Assembly: GCA_021234155.1 (NCBI GenBank)
Contig: JAJEKV010000058.1
Span: forward strand, 8,182,992-8,246,991
DNA length: 64,000 bases
From: Isoetes taiwanensis
Lineage: Eukaryota; Streptophyta; Lycopodiopsida; Isoetales; Isoetaceae
Direction of reading: 5' to 3'
Shown: piece after piece, positions 52,635 through 62,173 of the stretch
How the letters are laid out: each line of letters opens with the position of its first letter
How positions within the stretch are numbered: the first letter of the stretch is position 1
Notes under the pieces: generated by a model
Databases searched by the model: none
What the model saw: only the letters and a program-made list of their open reading frames with translations
What the model was told of the DNA's origin: nothing
Program-made: the position numbers and the translations under genes

Positions 52635-53593
52635 TCTCAAACCTTGCATTCAATGGTTTTTGCATTCAAAAGGCCCCGTATATATTTTCTCTAACCTCAT
52701 GTGTTGCATTTGATGCCCTTATATGGTTTTTTGCATTTTGAAATGGCCCCTGGATTTTCTCTAATCTCGAACGTTGCATTTGATGGTGTTTGTATCGTAA
52801 GTTGATGTAATTTCACTTCGTTGGAATGCGGTTGCTTGTTTAAGCAAACATCTGGGGGGTGAATGGAAGGTTAGAAGGATTTTATTGGTCTTCTTTTGCA
52901 AGTTATGTGATTCACAGTTTTATTGCTTGTTGGTATTATATCGTTACGTGATTTGGTAGTTTGATGTATTTTTCATGAAAAATGGTCCACTCTCTCCATT
53001 CTGACGTGCTTGTATTTTTCATTTGGTACTATTTTCATTTGCCTCGTCACTTCCATTTCTTTTGTATATCGCTATTATTTCTCATTTCTTATTCCTATTT
53101 ACTCCATGGCTCCATGACACTTTTTCCAGGCTTCTGGTGCCATTGCTCACTTACTCATTTGTTATCTTTGTACACGTTGTGTCCACTTTGGCTGTGTTCG
53201 CTTCTACTTCGCATGGATATCTGATCCCTTGGTGCTATTTGCCCGTTGTTGGTCCCTTTAGCTCTCAAACCTTGCATTCGATGGTTTTTGCATTCAAAAG
53301 GCCCCGTATATATTTTCTCTAACCTCATATGTTGCATTTGATGCCCTTATATGGTTTTTTGCATTTTGAAATGGCCTCTGGATTTTCTCTAATCTCGGAC
53401 GTTGCATTTGATTGTGTTTGTGTCGTAAGTTTATGTAATTTCACTTCGTTGGAATGCGGTTGCATTTGGAATGCTTGTTTAAGCAAACATCTGGGGGGTG
53501 AATGGAAGGTTAGAAGGATTTTATTGGTCTTCTTTCGCAAGTTATGTGATTCACAGTTTTATCGCTTGTTGGTATTATATCGTTACGTGATTT
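52635..53593 (+). repeat. 320-bp direct duplication with 628-bp offset
   Basis: Copy 1 52635-52954 and copy 2 53263-53593 share TCTCAAACCTTGCATTC, CTTATATGGTTTTTTGCAT and GGATTTTCTCTAATCTCG, and CATCTGGGGGGTGAATGGAA. Copy 2 has an 11-base insertion (CATTTGGAATG region). About 300 bases between them (52955-53262) are single copy. No coding potential was recognised. Confidence 0.85.
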
Positions 53594-53773
53594 AACCATC
53601 ATTCATTTAAATTGGATTTATGTCAGGATTTTGGACCATTTTGGCACTGCAACTTTTTCCCGGGTTAGTAAATTTGCATCGAGAATGTGACTTTTTTTTT
53701 TATAACAGCACAACATGATTGCATTAAAAATTAAAAATATTTCACATATGCATGTCGAGTTACATATTGCCAA

Positions 53774-56592
53774 TTACTTCTCGGAATTGACCCCTAGAGA
53801 TATCATAGCTTTCTTCCTCACTTCCACAGGTATTGTAACCCTAGCAGTCTTGCTTGGGATGACCTTTGGGGTCCATGAAAACAAAATAGTATCTAACTCA
53901 ACCCAATCATCACCTTCAATAGGCTTTCTCTTCCATTTCTTTGTCCAACAGTCTCTATACCTTTCTTCCTCTGCCACTGCATTTAACTGGTGCACTGGAC
54001 ACCACCACTCCACACGAACTTTGTTCACATTGCGGTCACCTACTTCTTTGCAAACCTCTGAGATGGTGTAACCCATCCACACAGGGTATATCTCTTTGCG
54101 CTCTGGTACTATAAGTGCAAATTGATGGCAAAGCAAGTCATCTTTCGGATCATAATCCTTTCCTAGGACCAACATAGTGTTTTTCAGCAGCTGGAGGAGC
54201 CATGGACTTGCGAATACTACTAACCACATCATCAGCTTCCTCGGGTAATATCAAGTCTCTCCACCTAGTCTTAGGTAGCCATCCATCTTTGAGTTCATCA
54301 GAGGATGTGTCTACTTGTCCCAATAATCCATGTACCTGTGTCCAATAATCTATCAATGCAAGGTTGGTATCATCGGGGTTATTTTTCCAATACTTGATGT
54401 ATTCAGAAATGCCGTCCAATGTGCTTTGCAATGAATCCACCTCTGGAAAAGGCTTAAGAGCTTTTGGTTGACCCCTTGGAATCTTAGGTTTACCATTTTC
54501 ATCTTCGTGCCATATAGGTACTCCCTCATCTGGCCTCCATTTATCATCTGAAGGTCTCATCTTCCATTGCATGATTGGCTTATTTCCCATGACCCAGAAA
54601 GTGTACTGAAGAGGTCTAGATTGACCTTCCATATCAAGAGCATAACCTTCGATAAAATTCTTCCAATCAGGCACCTCTTGTATGATCAACCCTATAGGAG
54701 AAGGTGAAATGCATTCACTAAGAACTTCCATTAGTCTAGGAAGATTGGTCACAGTTTGAGATTTCAACTGCGCACTATACTTCCCAAACAATGCATCCAC
54801 ATCCTCATGAGTATGTCCAGGCATTAAGAACCCTAAATTCACTCTTTCAAAGACACCCACGGCTGTTAAATAAGATAGGAATGAGAACATATACCTGTTT
54901 TTATTCTGTCCAGCACAATTGTCAAGTTGGAGGAGGAACCTTGGTGGTAGATCTCGAGGTTGGGGACGTGAACTTGAGGCTCCAACATGTTCAGAAGCAC
55001 CTGACTTCCTAAACCTTGCCTTAGTAAACTTCTCTAAATTATTAGGCTTTCTATCCAACAATGCACTGAAGAGTGGTTGGCTACCACCTCCAGGGTTGTG
55101 GAGGTCACCGGAATAACCACTCTCATAGTTCCTCAAGCACCTCATCACACTTCCAATATGAAAATCAGGACCATCACTCCACAATTGCAAACTAAAATGG
55201 CCATAATAAATTGGCACCCTGCCATGCACTATTGCACTGTCGTCGGAGAGACTTGCAAAGGATAAGCTCTATTGATTTGCTTGGGTATGTAACTATCTTG
55301 GGCAAACAAGTCTTCGATTGATCCATCTTGTCATGTATAATACAAACATAGTTATTGGGTTCCAAACATGATAATGTTCTCCACATCCAATAAGTGGATC
55401 TACATGATGGTCTATCATGTGATCTTTCATTTGCTCCCTTATCTTAGCCCTTTGGCTTGGTTGCTTGGTCTTATCAAGAATCTCTTTCAACTTAGCACAC
55501 AAGTTGCACTTTGCAAAGTTGTTCGGTGTCTATAGTGACATGCTTGAAGTGCTTGCTCCATAGTCTCATGGGAAATTTGGGTTGAGATATTGCAGGTACC
55601 TGTAGTTCTCGAAGCAAAGCATTGACTTCCTCCAATATGCTCTTCTGGGTACAATGGGATGGCAATCTCTTCTCGACAACTATTTTTCCCTGTTGATCTT
55701 TCCTACTTTTATGTGGCATATTCTCAGCATTGAATTCAACATATTTTTCAAAAACCTCCCTAGCAGCCAGGATCCTAGAAGTTGGCCTCAACATGCCATT
55801 ATTTCCATGTAATACAATTTTACTCCCCTTTGCATGACTTGCTTGCCAATTTTGCCAAGTTGAAATTGGAATGCCATGAATATGTATCCATGCAACTTTA
55901 CATATCCATATCCCTAGCAGTGGGTATTTTTTTTTCTTTGGAAATTGTTCATCTTGAAGTGCAAGCTCATGAATGGAGTACATGTAAGTCCTCCTCTCAT
56001 CACAAGTATACTCTTGGAAGGTGGCTCTTGCTTCCACCAATTCATCAATTTCAAACTTCTGAATACAATTAGCCCAACAACATTCCATTCCCCTTACCTT
56101 AGTCAGAGCTTCACGTGAACAATCACTACTTGACTTGGACCTCTTGCTAGGATAATGTTTCACCAATGAGTGTGCCCTCTTCTCTGAAAATGTGGTCCTG
56201 GCAGCTATTGGAGGTGCATTAAGAAAATCAGTGTCATCCACAACCTCTGGCTCTGGTAAAAGGAATTCTCCTATAAACTCAATGCAGGCTATAGGCCATG
56301 GCATGACGCATGGAACCTCCAATTGTTTAATACAAGCAGTGCAATCCTGGTGATTTGATCCATTTTCCTTCCATTTTTCCTCTAAACTTGTTATGGCCAC
56401 ACCCACTTTATCCTCTCCTAACCTTTCATCATTGACAGCCTGGATAGGATCAGCTAGTATGATAGTTCCTTCACCTACTAGCTCCTTATTGCATTGGTGC
56501 TTCACTTTCACCTTCTTATTCTTCCAATCCAACCTACTGTAGAGGACAATTTGCTTAGTAGTCTCAGCCTCAACACCCTTTGGGAGGTCCAC
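53774..56592 (-). pseudogene. DUF7869-type transposase-like gene, copy C (diverged)
   Basis: Minus-strand frames in order: 55492-56592 (366 codons; MDLPKGVEAETTKQIVLYSR start, Cys-type MECCWANCIQKFEIDELVEA, HTH-like HIHGIPISTWQNWQASHAKG), 55192-55502 in two frames (KEILDKTKQPSQRAKIREQM, CIIHDKMDQSKTCLPKIV), 54150-55229 (359 codons; GHFSLQLWSDGPDFHIGS, QLDNCAGQNKNRYMFSFL, PGHTHEDVDALFGKYS, IQEVPDWKNFIEGY) and 53774-54232 (VRVEWWCPVHQL, YRDCWTKKWKRKP). Same domain order as copy B but from another subfamily: pairwise similarity is clear only at motifs. LDNCAGQNKN, HTHEDVDALFG and DKMDQ are conserved, so the core may once have been active. Three or four frame changes interrupt it. No mini-ORF promoter units lie downstream as in copies A and B. 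Confidence 0.8.
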
Positions 56593-57170
56593 AGCATTGA
56601 CCTACAAGAACAATGTTTACAATGGGGTAACAATGTGATAAGAACATGTGGTAACAATCTTGAAACATGTTGGGGGGATAGGCATTACATTTTTACCCTT
56701 TTTAGGATCCACACGCTTTACCTATATAAAGTGAAATGTCTTAATATTAGTCAGAAAAAAGGACAAAGTAATTTTGAGAACCGATTAAAGGGAACTTTAA
56801 GAAATACCAAGAAAACCATTAAATGGACAAATATATGTTGTAACTGCAGCCAAAAATAGGTTGTAAGTATAGCTCAGGCCTAGGTAATTATTGCAAAATT
56901 AATGGTAACATAGGGTGTATGCTAGTAGTACTAATGAGGTAAGTATAGGTCGTGAATCTAGATGGGCCAAAGTTGGTTGTAAGTATAGCTGGGGTCTAGG
57001 TAATTATACAAAATTAATGAAAACATAGGTTTTAAGTATAGCTGACATGTGGGTAATTCTATAGAGAATTATGATAACCTAAGGCGTAATTAATTCAATA
57101 GAAGTAATGATAGGTAATTCGTATATGATATAAATCTTGTATGATGTGATGGAATCATAATTACAACCGC
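56593..57170. other. Spacer with GGTTGTAAGTATAGCT repeats
   Basis: GTTGTAAGTATAGCT followed by a GGxCTAGGTAATTAT word occurs at about 56855 and 56968, and once more degenerate near 57030 (TTTTAAGTATAGCT). The span 56593-56850 is non-coding leader of copy C or spacer. Confidence 0.5.
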
Positions 57171-57173
57171 GCC

Positions 57174-57179
57174 TATAAG
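57174..57179 (+). promoter_or_regulatory. TATA box of the 57.3-kb small gene
   Basis: CGCCTATAAGAAACC lies about 76 bases upstream of an ATG in the context CTTCTACCATGGTG. The distance allows a start site near 57205 and a leader of about 50 bases. Confidence 0.5.
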
Positions 57180-57254
57180 AAACCCTCCATTCTTTCAACC
57201 GCCAATCCTTTCTTCCTTCTAGCGCCAATCCTTTCTTCCTTTCTTCCTTCTACC

Positions 57255-57736
57255 ATGGTGAGCCATGCTGCCCGGCCTCGTCCCGCTCCATCCCACCGGC
57301 CTCGTCCCGCTCCATCCCGCCGGACTCGCCTCCGAGAGGCAAAGAGGCAGGTAAAAAAATTGATAAAGAAATCCATTCCCCCCTCCCGCAGATGCCGTTG
57401 TGGCTGCTCTCCGCACCACAGTCCGGATAATTGCGAGGAGTTATTTCTTCAGGGCAAGCTTCGCCCGGGAAAACCAGCACCAGCAGCCCCGAGTCCCCCC
57501 ATACTCCCCTTGATTCAGGTGAGGAGATGGAGAACGAGATTGAGAAAGAAGAAGAAATGGAGGAAGCAGATGAAGAATGGCGGGAAGAATTAGAGGAAGA
57601 AAAAAAGCAACTGATTATGGACGCCCTCTCCTCCTCCGATGATGAAGATGTTGCTGAAGACATCCTGACGAGGATGGCAGATGAAAGCTCAGAGGAAGAA
57701 GAGGAGGAGGAAGAAGAGGAGGCGGTAGAGGGCTGA
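57255..57736 (+). CDS. Small gene: basic Pro/Arg-rich N-terminus, acidic C-terminus
   Basis: The ATG at 57255 opens 112 codons (MVSHAARPRPAPSHRPRPAP, then KRQVKKLIKKSIPPSRRCRC and a C-x-C-x-C stretch) ending at 57593. A second frame, open from about 57431 to the stop at 57736, has no ATG of its own but reads TSTSSPESPHTPLDSGEEME, then EADEEWREELEEEKKQLIMD and a Glu run. Ser/Pro followed by acidic repeats is more protein-like than the Arg/Lys tail of the first frame, so one gene with a one-base indel between 57431 and 57530 is likely (product about 160 residues). A donor-like CAG|GTGAGG at about 57519 is an alternative. No family was recognised; the layout resembles the N-terminal region of plant DNA element proteins. 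Confidence 0.45.
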
Positions 57737-57781
57737 TTTTTTTTTTTTGTTTTTGTTATTTAGTTTTTGGATCAGAAGAGC

Positions 57782-58160
57782 GAGCTAGGCATCTCCTTAA
57801 ACTGCCTAGAACTTCTGTAATTTTGTAACACAGAGCTGGGCATCTCCTTAAACTGCCTAGAACTTCTGTAATTTTGTAACACAGAGCTGGGCAACTCTAA
57901 TAAAAGGCCTTATGTAAACTTTTTCAATGGCAATACAAGGATTTACTGACTGCAATATGTTTCTTTAGTTTCTACTCTAACTTGAAAGCAGAACTGTAAT
58001 TTCTGCAGAAGCTGTTTTGAATTCTGGCAACTCAAATAAAAGGCCTTATGTAAAAATGTTCAATGGCAATACAAGGATTAATGACTGCAATATATTTCTT
58101 TAGTGTCAACTCTAACTTGAAGGCATAACTGTAATTTCTTCAGAAACTGTTTTGAATTCT
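57782..58160 (+). repeat. Duplicated 3' region with two AATAAAA signals
   Basis: GAGCT(A/G)GGCATCTCC and on (51-base period) starts at 57782, 57833 and, partial, 57884. A 136-base unit starting GCAACTC(T/A)AATAAAAGG occurs at 57891 and 58027. Each 136-base unit brings its own AATAAAA polyadenylation signal. This lies just after the stop codon of the 57.3-kb gene, so it is probably its 3' UTR. Confidence 0.75.
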
Positions 58161-58183
58161 GGCTCTTTAATTCTTAATTTTGA

Positions 58184-58383
58184 GAGAGCTGAAGTGAGAT
58201 CACGCCAGGCGCGAAATATGTTTATGTACAAAATGTTTAAATTGTCAAGCGGTCAATACACGCGCTGGCGTGAATTACACCACGATAATTAGCTTTATGC
58301 GGTTCACGCCCGGTGTATTGGATCTGCACAATGTAAACATTTTGCACACAAACATATTTCGGCCGCGGCGTGATTTCACTTCT
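58184..58383. mobile_element. MITE-like inverted repeat 1
   Basis: Left arm GAGAGCTGAAGTGAGATCAC and GCC, then GCGAAATATGTTTATGTACA; right arm is the inverse (TGTAAACATTTTG, ACAAACATATTTCG, GGCGTGATTTCACTTC). About 200 bases, no coding capacity. The outer six bases of the right arm are lost. Confidence 0.7.
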
Positions 58384-58465
58384 ATGAAACGATTAGACCT
58401 GAATTAGTAAACGGCACCATGCTCTGCTTGATCTATCTAATTCGATCTTTCATTCTTAATTTTGA

Positions 58466-58588
58466 GAGAGCTGAAGTGAGATCACGCAGCTTTATGCATT
58501 TCACGACAGGCGTGTATTGGACCTGCACAATGTAAACATTTTGCACACAAACATATTTCGCCGCTGGCGTGATTTCACTTCAGCTCTC
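58466..58588. mobile_element. MITE-like inverted repeat 2
   Basis: 123 bases bounded by GAGAGCTGAAGTGAGATCAC and GTGATTTCACTTCAGCTCTC, a 22-base terminal inverted repeat with one mismatch. The right half matches MITE 1 (TGCACAATGTAAACATTTTG) but most of the left arm is deleted. Both copies are preceded by ATTCTTAATTTTGA, which may be part of the element or of the target. Confidence 0.75.
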
Positions 58589-58591
58589 GAA

Positions 58592-59685
58592 TTTAAAATG
58601 ACGGTCTGACTTTCAAGAAATTACAGATCTTGCTTTAAAAGTACGATACAGGATACGCGCATGGCATTTAAGTTACAACTGAATGGTATTAGCTCATGGC
58701 GCTTGGTATTAGCTCATGGCCGTGCTATGGAGGGGCTTGAATTGGAAAATGCTAAGCTGATAATTAGAGTTCGCACCACCACGGTCGCACTATTTTATTT
58801 GCCGAATCTTGAGGAACAACACACGCATTAATAACACCTAGATAAATAACACCTGATATGTAATTAAAACAATGTAAAGAATGCCATCCATGTAAAGAAT
58901 ATCCCATCCATGTAAAGAAAATGTTTTTTTTGAATTCACAGATGCTCAGTGCAGGGCCTTATATTTTTGCAATATTGAAAGAATGGTGCGGCATGCAAGC
59001 CTTTTAATTTCATACATATGGCGAGAATCGGTTTGTGCATTTTAGTATGAGCACTCAATCTTCCTCTATGTCTTCCAAGAAAATGAAACTCACCTTCTTT
59101 AAGCGAATTCATGGCCATGCAACAAAGGTTCGATGCTTTCACCCATTGTGTCTCCATCGGGGATGCCTTACGGGTAATGCTTCGTCATTGAAATGGCAAC
59201 TGGTTACTAGAATCTTCACATGATCATTTCCAAGAGGAACTCCATGGCAGATTGCTTCCGGATCGATTGATTCTATCTTGCAATTTCCCACCCTCCTCTT
59301 CAAATTCGTCGTCAGCATGTAGCATTCTTCCCCAACGCTGTTCAATGTCGCAAGATTGTGGGATTAATTTGGAGCTTGGGTTCCGGAAGAGTAGATGAAC
59401 TTACATGAAGGCGCTCGACATCGCTCAGGCGCCGGCTTCTTCCCAGTTCTTCTGAGTTCTTTCGAGTTCTTCTTGTTCTTCCAAGTTCTTTCGAGTTCGA
59501 ATGACAAGAAAGGCTGGCGGCAAGATTAGGTGGTAGTTTCAAATTATCCGTTAATTGTATGCTTTGCTTTTCTAGCCAAAAGTGAAATCTAATTATGGGA
59601 TTTGACAATACGGTGATTAGTGGGAGCCATTTATCGCTTTCGTCGCGATGGAGTGTCCCGGCCCATTAGACCCAATCGTAAGATT
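58592..59685. other. Spacer without a recognised gene
   Basis: Contains GGTATTAGCTCATGGC repeated at 58685 and 58706, CCATCCATGTAAAGAA repeated near 58886 and 58907, and a run of GAGTTCTT words (59450-59500). Short frames at 58936-59345 have no domain. Confidence 0.45.
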
Positions 59686-59689
59686 GCTA

Positions 59690-59850
59690 ACCGTCGATGA
59701 AAAGTCGATCCGCGAAATTTAAATATCCGCTCCCTTCTATCGGACCGTCGATTAGAAGTCGATCCGTGATATTTTAATAACCGCTCGCTTTTATCGGACC
59801 GTCGATGAAAAGTCGATCCGAATGAAACCCGTCGATCTAAAGCCGACCTA
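59690..59850 (+). repeat. 54-bp tandem repeat upstream of ParB-like gene 2
   Basis: ACCGTCGAT(G/T)A(A/G)AAGTCG begins at 59690, 59744 and 59798, with a fourth, partial unit near 59825. Units contain TCGATCCG and TAAATATCCGCTC. The array ends 18 bases before the TATA box of the next gene, so it forms its proximal promoter region. Confidence 0.8.
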
Positions 59851-59867
59851 ATCGCCTTATGCAAATC

Positions 59868-59875
59868 TATATAAG
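59868..59875 (+). promoter_or_regulatory. TATA box of ParB-like gene 2
   Basis: TATATAAG in CAAATCTATATAAGTTTTTG, 79 bases upstream of the predicted ATG at 59947. Confidence 0.6.
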
Positions 59876-59946
59876 TTTTTGAATTCCATTTCTTGCTTTT
59901 TGATTGTCGACTTGCTCCGAGACGCTCAAGAACTCCTATCGCGAAG

Positions 59947-61623
59947 ATGCCGTCCAAAGGTCGTGCTGCTCCAAACTCAGGCCGGGCCGCGAGAGAAGAT
60001 GCTCAAGGTCAGTATTGTCATCGATACATTATTGTTATTCATTCATTGTTCATTGCTCTGTATTTCTTGTATTTGCTCAGTATCTTACGCCTATGCTCAG
60101 ATTTGAAGTGACTTAAATTTCTATAGGCTGGCGACACTCCACCTATCATTTCTTTAGCTGCTCATTTCTCTGGCGTGACTTGTATTTGCATCTCGCATAA
60201 TAAATGTCCTTCACGTGTTAAATTGTCCTACTCGTGATTAACCTGTTACGTCTATAATTTGTAAAGTAGTATGACCGTGTTTAATTGGCTGCCTTCGATT
60301 GTGTGGTTGGCATCTTTGTAATTGGCACGCCTTTATGAGTGCATGTCGTAGAATCGGGATCAGTATGCCATTCGGTGCTTTAGCCTGGCCGGAATTGATG
60401 ACCACCCGAAATCGCGCTAAGCGTGTATTGCACCGTCGTTTGCAGGGAAGAAGAGACAAAACCGAATGACTGTTCCTACACCTCCTCCTAAGAAAGCAAG
60501 AGGCTCGGAAGATACTCCAATGAGCTCCGACTCCACGTAAGAAGGGAAAGCCCAATGAGGACGCAGTATCCTATGCATTGTCGATGGATGATAGCGGATC
60601 CATTATTAGAGCAGACACAGATCCTCCATGCCTCGAGGAGAAGATGGATGACAGTGCCGAGTGGTATGTTGATGTAGGCAAAACAAATGGTAAGGTGGAT
60701 CTTGTGTTACACTCCAGAAAGAAAGAGACCGATCTTATGAAGAAACAAGGTATTCTTATCACTTGTGAGGAGCAGGATGACATCTGTTGTCAACTCCTAG
60801 TGGAGGTTGTGAAGAACCACAAGAAAGATCTCGTCAGATTTACACATGCCAGGGCAACTTCTTTCAAAGATGGTCTGATGAAGAAGGACGTGAGTGCTGA
60901 GTCATGTTTCAAGTACGGATGGCCTCAAAATACTGCCATCAATCCAGTTTCTATTAGTGAAGGGGTGTCTGCAGTGAGGAGAGCTTTGCGAGGACCTTCT
61001 CCAAGTTACTACCTGGAGGAGATGAAGCATCAAAATGATATCAGGGATGTACGAAGATTGCTGGACTTAGGAAAGGACATCCCCGCTTTTTAGATTGATG
61101 GCATTTTGGCGAAAAATGACTCCGAAAAGAAATTGCAGCTGGAGGCAATGAGTAGGCTAGTCAAGTATGCAGACAACTACCCACTTGGCCAATCTTTTAC
61201 ACATCCCATCCATGTTGACCGTCTGGTGAGATCACATAAGTCAAGTCTTGTTAGCAGGATGTATGACCCTGAGCACGCAAGAGAAATATTGAGGGCGATG
61301 GTGAGGAATCGAGCCAAGTTCACGCCGCCAGACGTGCTTCCTTGGGATAAGAAAAAGGATGCTCCACTCCGATTGGACAACACTAGAAGAGCTAACCGTG
61401 GAGAACCCTAATGTATGCTTCCTTATTATTGACTGACAAAGATTCTATTGAGGCACAACGATCCCTATCCAACCGGGCTAAGCAAACCCGGGACAAACAA
61501 TGTATCTGCTGCATTACAACCACGGGGAGGTGTCGGTTTCTAAGCCCCCATACCCTAGAGAGGGACACGCGGGAGATTAGTGCAACATTGAACGAAATGG
61601 GCGAAGTCTTTCTTTATAAAAGG
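59947..61623 (+). pseudogene. ParB-like gene 2, exons 1-2
   Basis: Exon 1 (59947-60007) encodes MPSKGRAAPNSGRAAREDAQ and ends G|GTCAGT one base into a codon, exactly the phase of gene 1 exon 1. Exon 2 starts after TTTGCAG at 60446 (KKRQNRMTVPTPPPKKARGS), shifts frame near 60535 and continues in 60578-61093 (VGKTNGKVDLVLHSRKKETD, VRRALRGPSPSYYLEEMKHQ), then in 61106-61411 (LEAMSRLVKYADNYPLGQSF, SRMYDPEHAREILRAMVRNR, AKFTPPDVLPWD). The ParB-like nucleotide loop appears in another frame as GTNNVSAALQ at 61490-61519, matching GNHSVAAAQL of gene 1 but with Asn for His. Four frame changes suggest decay. The exon probably ends at AAAAG|GTTAGT near 61623. Confidence 0.55.
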
Positions 61624-62173
61624 TTAGTATATTTGGTGGAATAGAGTCAGATATATCAAGTAGCAATAACAGTAGTATAGTAGGTCCAGCGTTTGTCAAG
61701 GCGTCCCAATTCGCACTTGGCGTGAATTCCGCTTGCCAATTGGCGCTGGGGGTGTATTAGATCCGTAATTGTCACCATGAATACACGTCGGTAGTGCCAA
61801 TGAATCATTTTCATCAGTGGACGAATACACGCCCGGCTTGAATCTGATGGCTTGCCAATTCGCGCTGGCGTGTATTCATCTTTGCCTATTAAAGGACGAA
61901 TACACCAGTATAAATTCGGCGCTGGCGTGTATTCATGCTGCCTATTCGCGGACGAATACACCCGGCCCGAATTCGCGCCTGGCGTGTATTCATGCTGCCA
62001 ATTCGCGCCTGGCGTGTATTCGTCCGCGAAATGTCAGGATGAATACACGCCCGGTAGCGGATTGGCAACGCATCGCCTTTGACGTTTCTGATTATCCCGT
62101 TTGCTTGATCTAAAAGCGGTTAACTTTTGTATGCCCCGCTCATATTGGTGACATGCTTTCCTTACACGTGCAG
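61624..62173 (+). repeat. Intron 2 of ParB-like gene 2 with GGCGTGTATTC inverted repeats
   Basis: Between GTTAGT and ACGTGCAG. Bases 61668-62062 hold at least four copies of GCGC(C)TGGCGTGTATTC and several copies of the inverse GAATACACGCCCGG or GGACGAATACAC, with spacer ATGCTGCC(A/T)ATTCGCG. Direct and inverse units alternate, so the array can fold into many hairpins. The MITEs at 58184-58588 contain related words (GCGCTGGCGTGAATTAC, CACGCCCGGTGTATT). Confidence 0.75.

Noticed and set aside
59690-59850. Possible CRISPR-like array (54-bp period)
   Set aside because: The whole unit repeats, there are no unique spacers and no cas genes; it is an ordinary tandem repeat.
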